DNA of 64,000 bases from positions 3,808,501 through 3,872,500 of the forward strand of contig NZ_CP014841.1 in the NCBI RefSeq assembly GCF_001641285.1, written 5' to 3'. The notes beneath the pieces are model-generated. The model was not told the origin of the DNA. It saw only the letters and a list, made by a program, of their open reading frames with translations, and ran no database searches. Position numbers and translations under genes: made by a program. This document shows positions 58,994 through 64,000 of this stretch, piece after piece; within the stretch, counting starts at the first letter, position 1; the number at the start of each line of letters is the position of its first letter. This DNA is from Dyella thiooxydans (GTDB lineage Bacteria > Pseudomonadota > Gammaproteobacteria > Xanthomonadales > Rhodanobacteraceae).

Positions 58994-61894
58994 CTATCCC
59001 GCGTCGGATCGCGGCTCGACCGGACGTTGCCCAGTTGCCGGCAGGGTAGGGTCCCGCCCGGTCTTCCTGGCCGGCCGCTTCATCGAATGCGGTGCGGGCG
59101 TCGTGCCATCGCTGCGTTGCCCGAGCAGTTCGTCCAGCGGCATCGGACGGGCCACGCCGTGCCCCTGGACATAGTCGACGCCGATCTCGCGAAGCAGGTC
59201 GCGAGTCGCGTCGTTCTCGACGAACTCGGCGATCGTCCGCAAGCCGAAGATCTTGCCGATCTGGTTGATCGAATCGACCATGGCGCGGTCGGCCCGGTCC
59301 GAGCGCATCTGGCGCACGAAGGCGCCGTCGATCTTCAGGTAGTCGAGCGGCAGATGTTTGAGGTAGCCGAAAGACGCCATGCCGGAGCCGAAGTCGTCCA
59401 GCGCGAAGCGGAACCCGCGTGCGCGCAGGAGTCCGATGAATTTCTGCGCCTTGTAGATTTCCGAGATCACGGCGGTCTCGGTGACCTCGAAGCAGATGCG
59501 TGCGGGCGACACCTGCTGTTCCGCCGCCATGGCCAGGATGCTTTCGGCAAAGCGCAGATCGCCGAGGCTGGCGCCGGAAAGGTTGATCGCACAGGTGTGC
59601 ACGTTCTCCATGCCGATCCGTCGCAATGCCCTGAAGGTGGCGCGGACCACCCAGCGATCCACCGCCTGGATGAGTCCGTAGCGCTCGGCGGCGGGGAGGA
59701 ACACCGAGGGCGGGACCAGCCGGCCTCCCGGTTCGCGCATGCGCAGCAGCACCTCGAAGTGCAACGGGGCACCGATGGCCGGGGCGGCAGGCTCGATCCG
59801 CTGCGCGTACAGACAGAAAAGGTCCTGATCCAGTGCTTCGCGAACGCGGGCCGTCCACTGCACCATGCCGCGCCGTCGGCTCAGGTCGGTATCGGTGGCG
59901 CGGTAGATCTGGATGCGGTCGCGTCCTTTTTCCTTGGCCAGATAGCAGGCCGCGTCGGCCGCACGGATGATCGCGGACAAGTCCTCGAAGTCGGTGCCGA
60001 TGCCGACCAGTCCGATGCTCACGCCGACCGAGAACGCGCGGCCATCGGCGTAGAAGCGGAAGCGCGATACCTGTTCGCGCAGCGCTTCGGCGACGCGCGC
60101 GGCATGCCGGAGCGTGCAGTCGTGCAGCAGTACGCCGAATTCGTCGCCGCCGAGCCGGGCCAGCGTATCGCCGTTGCGGAGGCTGCCCGGCATCAGGCAG
60201 GAAAGCTGGCGCAGCAACTCGTCGCCGGCGACGTGCCCGCAGGTGTCGTTGACGATCTTGAACTGGTCCAGGTCGAGGAACATCAGGGCATGGGGTACCC
60301 CGGTGCGGCGGACCTGCTCCAGCGCCGCGCCCACGCGGTGTTCGAACTCGCTGCGGTTGATCAGGCCGGTCAGCGGGTCGTGCGTCGCCTGGTAGGTGAT
60401 CTGTGCGGCGCTGGCCCGTTCCTGCCGCGCGTCGCGCAGCACCAGCACCGCGCCCCGGGTGCTGCCGTCCTGGCCCAGGATCAGCGAAGACGAGGCGTCG
60501 GCGGGGATCTCGCTGCCGTCGGGAAGCAGCAGTGCGGCACGGGCGGCCAGCGTCACCGGGTGCGACTCGGCCAGCGCCAGCGCGACCGGGTTGTCCAGCT
60601 CCTGCCGCGAGGCCTCGTCGATGAAGCGACACAGCGACGTCGCGGGTGCGCCGTGCACGGACTCCCCGCTGGTCTGCAACAGTGCCTCGGCGCTCGGGTT
60701 CATGTAATCCACCCGCCCCTGGGCGTCGGTGGTGATGACCGCCTCGCGGATCGACTGCAGGGTCACGAGGGCCCGCGCCTTCTGTTCGAACAGCTGCTGC
60801 TCGGCCAGTCGCTGCTCGGTGATGTCCCGCATCGCGCCGGCCAGGCGGGTGCGCCGACCGTGTTCGTCGCGCATGGCCCCGCCCTGCAGGCGGATCCAGC
60901 GGATCTCGCCGTGCGCCGACAGCAGGCGGTAGTCGCATTCGTGCCCGTCGTCGTCGCTGTCGTCGACGCTCACGCGGCGGGCGAACAGGGGGCGGTCGAC
61001 GGGGTGGAACAGCTCCAGCATGCGCGCCAGCGGAACCTGGTCGGGCCAACCCGGGTAGCCCAATGCCGCCATGAAGCCCGGCGAGACGTGCACGGCGGCC
61101 CGGTCGACGTCGATGTCCCAGATCCCGTGCCTGCTGGCCGCGATGGCGAGCTTCTGCCGCGCCTCGCTGAATTCCAGCGAAGCCGCCATCCGTCGCTCGC
61201 TGGCAACGGTACCCCGTGCCCGGACCAGTCCCGCCCCCGTGAGCAGGGCTGCGCACATCAGCGTCACCAGCTGCAGCAGGGCCTCGGCCTGGCGCGACGC
61301 CTCGCCGAGTGCGGCGGAGAACTGCTTCTCCAGCGGAGTGGTGGCGCGATCGATGGCGCGGACCCGTTCCAGCGCCAGCACGGCGCGCGCCTGCCCGCCA
61401 TGTTCGACCTGCTCGCGGATCTCCGTCGCGACCCGCATCAGGTCCAGGATCCGGGCGTCCGCCTCGCGCCAGATGGCAACGGCGCGCGCCACCGGGCCGT
61501 AGCCGTGGAAATAGCGGTAGAGCCGGATCATCCGCGGGAAATCGCCGGGATGATTGCCACCCTGCCCGAAGCCGTGCTCGACGATGCCGGGGTCCGGTGC
61601 CGGCTTGTCCAGCTCCACCCGTGCGGCATGGTCGCCGAGCGGAACCGCGATCGCCTGCAGGTATCCCGCATAGTGCCGCGCATCGCCGGTGCGGACATAC
61701 AGCTCCAGCTGTCGCACGGCTTCTTTCTGTCCCTTGGTCCACAGGCTCTCGCCGCCGACGTACGCGCGCGCGGCCGAGAGGGTGTCCATGCTGAAGAAGG
61801 ACAGCAGGACGAGGAACGTGATGATCGACAGGAAGGGCCAGGTGATGGCCAGGACCCCTTTCGCGACCGTCCTGGCCGTTGGATAGGTGGACAT
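58994..61894 (-). CDS. Membrane PAS-GGDEF-EAL protein (c-di-GMP signalling)
   Basis: A 966-residue protein. An N-terminal helix (ITWPFLSIITFLVLLSFFSM), a periplasmic region of about 165 residues and a second helix (LLQLVTLMCAALLTGAGLV) form the sensor. Two PAS-like domains follow (WDIDVDRAAVHVSPGF and AVITTDAQGRVDYMNPSAEALL). GGDEF is intact at 582-586 with NDTCGHVAGDELL, so it may make c-di-GMP. The EAL signature reads EVL (714-716), with DDFGSGMASFGYLKHLPLDYLKIDG (about residues 840-864) and AEFVEN present, so hydrolysis is plausible. Monocistronic. Possibly relevant to EPS control, but no direct link is seen. Confidence 0.92.
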   Translation of the reverse strand: MSTYPTARTVAKGVLAITWPFLSIITFLVLLSFFSMDTLSAARAYVGGESLWTKGQKEAVRQLELYVRTGDARHYAGYLQAIAVPLGDHAARVELDKPAPDPGIVEHGFGQGGNHPGDFPRMIRLYRYFHGYGPVARAVAIWREADARILDLMRVATEIREQVEHGGQARAVLALERVRAIDRATTPLEKQFSAALGEASRQAEALLQLVTLMCAALLTGAGLVRARGTVASERRMAASLEFSEARQKLAIAASRHGIWDIDVDRAAVHVSPGFMAALGYPGWPDQVPLARMLELFHPVDRPLFARRVSVDDSDDDGHECDYRLLSAHGEIRWIRLQGGAMRDEHGRRTRLAGAMRDITEQRLAEQQLFEQKARALVTLQSIREAVITTDAQGRVDYMNPSAEALLQTSGESVHGAPATSLCRFIDEASRQELDNPVALALAESHPVTLAARAALLLPDGSEIPADASSSLILGQDGSTRGAVLVLRDARQERASAAQITYQATHDPLTGLINRSEFEHRVGAALEQVRRTGVPHALMFLDLDQFKIVNDTCGHVAGDELLRQLSCLMPGSLRNGDTLARLGGDEFGVLLHDCTLRHAARVAEALREQVSRFRFYADGRAFSVGVSIGLVGIGTDFEDLSAIIRAADAACYLAKEKGRDRIQIYRATDTDLSRRRGMVQWTARVREALDQDLFCLYAQRIEPAAPAIGAPLHFEVLLRMREPGGRLVPPSVFLPAAERYGLIQAVDRWVVRATFRALRRIGMENVHTCAINLSGASLGDLRFAESILAMAAEQQVSPARICFEVTETAVISEIYKAQKFIGLLRARGFRFALDDFGSGMASFGYLKHLPLDYLKIDGAFVRQMRSDRADRAMVDSINQIGKIFGLRTIAEFVENDATRDLLREIGVDYVQGHGVARPMPLDELLGQRSDGTTPAPHSMKRPARKTGRDPTLPATGQRPVEPRSDAG

Positions 61895-62212
61895 GCGGAC
61901 TCCGGGAGCTTCGCGACCTCCAAGGGGGATTTCAGATGGTTCGGATACCTGCTCCGGTCGGCGGGGCGGCCTCGCCGGGGCCGGATCCGGGCCATGTCAC
62001 GCTTTCGGCATCGACATGGCGTCACTTGAGTCGCCGGGCCGGTCTCGGTGCGATGCGCCTGAAAGGCCGCCTCACGCGGGTTAGAATGGGCGTTCGTAAA
62101 TGCTGGGCGTGCCTCGCACGTCCGGCACGGCGGGGCCGCGGTTCCCGCTTTCACCGCGCAACGCCCGCGCCCCGTCAGACGGGGTGCGGACGCACCGAGA
62201 CGACGAGGCATC
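61895..62212. other. 318-base divergent intergenic region
   Basis: Lies between the divergent PAS-GGDEF-EAL and arginase genes. No coding features are visible. The segment GGTTAGAATGGG near 62080-62092 contains a TTAGAAT that could be a -10 element for arginase, leaving a leader of roughly 120 bases; no good -35 is seen. Confidence 0.35.
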
Positions 62213-63127
62213 ATGAGCAAGCAGAGCATTTCCCTGATTGGCGTTCCCACCGATATCGGCGCGGGTCATCGTGGCGCTTCGATGGGGCCGGAGGCTTTGC
62301 GTGTGGCCCGGCTGGGCGAGAAGCTGACCAGGCGCGGGCTGCAGGTGCACGACCGGGGCAACCTGGTCGGTCCGCTCAATCCGTGGCAGCCGCCGACGGA
62401 TGGCTACCGCCACCTGGCCGAAGTCGCCGCCTGGAACCAGGCGGTGTTTACCGCGGTGCAGACCGAGCTCGCGGCCGGGCACCTGCCGATCATGCTCGGC
62501 GGCGACCACTGCCTGGCGATCGGCTCGATTGCCGCGGTCGCCGCGCACTGCCGGGCGCAGGGCAAGTCGCTGCGCGTGCTCTGGCTGGACGCGCATTCGG
62601 ATTTCAACACCGCGCTGGCCACGCCCTCGGGCAACATCCACGGCATGCCGGTGGCCTGCCTGTGCGGCAACGGCCCGAGGGAGTTGGTGCAGATCGGCGG
62701 CCACGTACCGGCGACCTCGCCGGACGTGTTCCGGCAGATCGGCATCCGCTCGGTGGACGATATCGAGAAGCAGCTGATCCGCGACGCCCAGGTGCAGGTG
62801 TTCGACATGCGCCACATCGACGAGAACGGCATGAAGCGCACGATGGAGCTGGCGCTGTCCGGCATGGACGAGGACACCCACCTGCACGTGAGCTTCGACG
62901 TGGATTTCCTCGACCCGACCATCGCGCCGGGCGTGGGCACCACGGTGCGCGGCGGCCCGAACTACCGCGAGGCGCAGCTGTGCATGGAGATGATCGCCGA
63001 CACCGGCCGCCTCGGCTCGCTCGACATCGTCGAGCTCAACCCGGCCTACGACAAGCGCAACCAGACCGCCAAGCTGGCAGTGGACCTGGTCGAATCGCTG
63101 TTCGGCAAGTCCACCCTGATCCACTGA
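62213..63127 (+). CDS. rocF: Arginase
   Basis: Hydrolyses L-arginine to ornithine and urea, with two Mn2+ ions, in the cytoplasm. It is 304 residues. Metal ligands are visible in [21 protein letters not shown] and [17 protein letters not shown]; the substrate loop is [10 protein letters not shown]. The N-terminus [25 protein letters not shown] is typical of true arginases rather than agmatinases. trpS follows 16 bases later on the same strand. Confidence 0.94.
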   Translation: MSKQSISLIGVPTDIGAGHRGASMGPEALRVARLGEKLTRRGLQVHDRGNLVGPLNPWQPPTDGYRHLAEVAAWNQAVFTAVQTELAAGHLPIMLGGDHCLAIGSIAAVAAHCRAQGKSLRVLWLDAHSDFNTALATPSGNIHGMPVACLCGNGPRELVQIGGHVPATSPDVFRQIGIRSVDDIEKQLIRDAQVQVFDMRHIDENGMKRTMELALSGMDEDTHLHVSFDVDFLDPTIAPGVGTTVRGGPNYREAQLCMEMIADTGRLGSLDIVELNPAYDKRNQTAKLAVDLVESLFGKSTLIH

Positions 63128-63143
63128 GCGGCAGCGTCCACGC

Positions 63144-64000
63144 ATGCAGACCCGAGTCCTCACCGGCATCACCACCACCGGCACGCCGCACCTGGGCAAC
63201 TACGTCGGGGCGATCCGCCCGGCGATCGCCGCCAGCCAGCGCGCCGAGGTGGATGCGTTCTACTTCATGGCCGACTACCACGCGCTGATCAAGAGCGACG
63301 ACCCGGCGCGCATCGAGCGCTCGCGGCTGGAGATCGCCGCGACCTGGCTGGCCGCGGGGCTGGATCCGGAGCGCGTCACGTTCTATCGCCAGTCGGACAT
63401 CCCGGAGATCCCGGAGCTGACCTGGTTCCTCACCTGCGTCACCGCCAAGGGCCTGCTCAACCGCGCGCACGCCTACAAGGCGGCAGTGGACAAGAACATC
63501 GCCGAGGGCGAGGACGCCGACGCAGGGATCACCGCCGGCCTGTACATGTACCCGGTGCTGATGGCCGCGGACATCCTCGCCTTCAACGCGCACCAGGTGC
63601 CGGTGGGGCGAGACCAGATCCAGCACATCGAGATGGCGCGCGACATCGCGCAGCGCTTCAACCACATCTACGGCCGCGATTTCTTCGTGTTGCCGGAGGC
63701 GCTGATCGAGGATCAGGTGGCGACGCTGCCCGGCCTGGACGGCCGCAAGATGTCCAAGAGCTACGACAACACCATTCCGCTGTTCGCCGCGGGAGCGAAG
63801 GGCATGCGCGAGGCGATCATGCGCATCGTCACCGACTCGCGGATGCCGGGCGAGCCGAAGGATCCTGACAGCTCGGCGCTGTTCACCATTTTCCGCGCCT
63901 TTGCCAGCGAGGCGGAGAGCCAGGCGTTCCGCACCGCGCTGATCGATGGCATCGGCTGGGGCGAGGCCAAGCAGGTGCTGTGCGAGCGCATCGAGGCCGA
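63144..64000 (+). CDS. trpS: Tryptophan--tRNA ligase, 3' end outside the window
   Basis: Charges tRNA-Trp. The first 285 residues are present. [21 protein letters not shown] is the HIGH-like region (TPHLGNY), [35 protein letters not shown] is the Trp/ATP site (about residues 137-171), and [10 protein letters not shown] is the KMSKS loop. The start is the ATG at MQTRV. The frame is open to the last base, so the gene is cut by the window edge, not broken. Confidence 0.95.
   Translation, partial: MQTRVLTGITTTGTPHLGNYVGAIRPAIAASQRAEVDAFYFMADYHALIKSDDPARIERSRLEIAATWLAAGLDPERVTFYRQSDIPEIPELTWFLTCVTAKGLLNRAHAYKAAVDKNIAEGEDADAGITAGLYMYPVLMAADILAFNAHQVPVGRDQIQHIEMARDIAQRFNHIYGRDFFVLPEALIEDQVATLPGLDGRKMSKSYDNTIPLFAAGAKGMREAIMRIVTDSRMPGEPKDPDSSALFTIFRAFASEAESQAFRTALIDGIGWGEAKQVLCERIEA

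Overview
The window is about 64 kb of uniformly GC-rich, gene-dense bacterial DNA. Gene content suggests a gammaproteobacterium of the Xanthomonadales/Lysobacterales, most likely Rhodanobacteraceae (Rhodanobacter, Dyella, Luteibacter or Frateuria type). The pointers are a birA-coaX-SPOR cluster, a PepSY/PhoP/PhoQ-like triad, an fpr-type reductase and TonB-family proteins. This placement is inferred from gene families, not from a search.

Positions 1-14.7 kb are ordinary chromosomal genes: the 3' end of an amidohydrolase, an outer-membrane cytochrome-porin of Cyc2 type, a YCII protein, pncA and an endonuclease/phosphatase-fold protein, a HAD hydrolase, a PIN protein, a sulfotransferase, a cardiolipin-synthase-like protein, a quinone oxidoreductase, a TonB protein, a hemolysin III homologue and fpr.

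Positions 14.8-52.1 kb form one large exopolysaccharide (EPS) region. (a) A forward cluster has a UDP-HexNAc dehydrogenase (tviB type), a WbpP/TviC epimerase, a 4'-phosphopantetheinyl transferase, an initiating polyprenyl-phosphate sugar-phosphate transferase and a membrane-anchored heparinase-like lyase. (b) A reverse pair has a methyltransferase and a J-domain membrane protein. (c) A forward run of 12 genes (24675-46116), every junction overlapping, starts with a stand-alone adenylation-carrier protein and a 2627-residue PKS-NRPS hybrid (KS-AT-ACP-aminotransferase-C-A-PCP, no thioesterase). It continues with glycosyltransferases, Wzy- and Wzx-type proteins, two NodB-fold deacetylases, a PaaK/CapK-like ligase and an unknown protein. 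(d) A reverse operon (52135-46129) has an OPX lipoprotein, a Wzz-like chain-length protein, a BY-kinase-like ATPase without the Walker A lysine, an outer-membrane barrel and two alpha/beta hydrolases of the exosortase-A-associated type. No exosortase gene is present.

My reading is that the region makes a Wzx/Wzy-dependent polymer containing an N-acetylhexosaminuronic acid. An in-cluster carrier-protein assembly line, activated by the in-cluster phosphopantetheinyl transferase, builds a beta-amino-acyl-glycine unit that may decorate the polymer. The chemistry is inference from domain order and the adenylation-pocket residues.

Positions 52.2-64 kb return to housekeeping genes: dusA, PepSY/response regulator/sensor kinase, birA, coaX, a SPOR protein, tRNA-Thr(UGU), a PAS-GGDEF-EAL protein, arginase and the 5' part of trpS.
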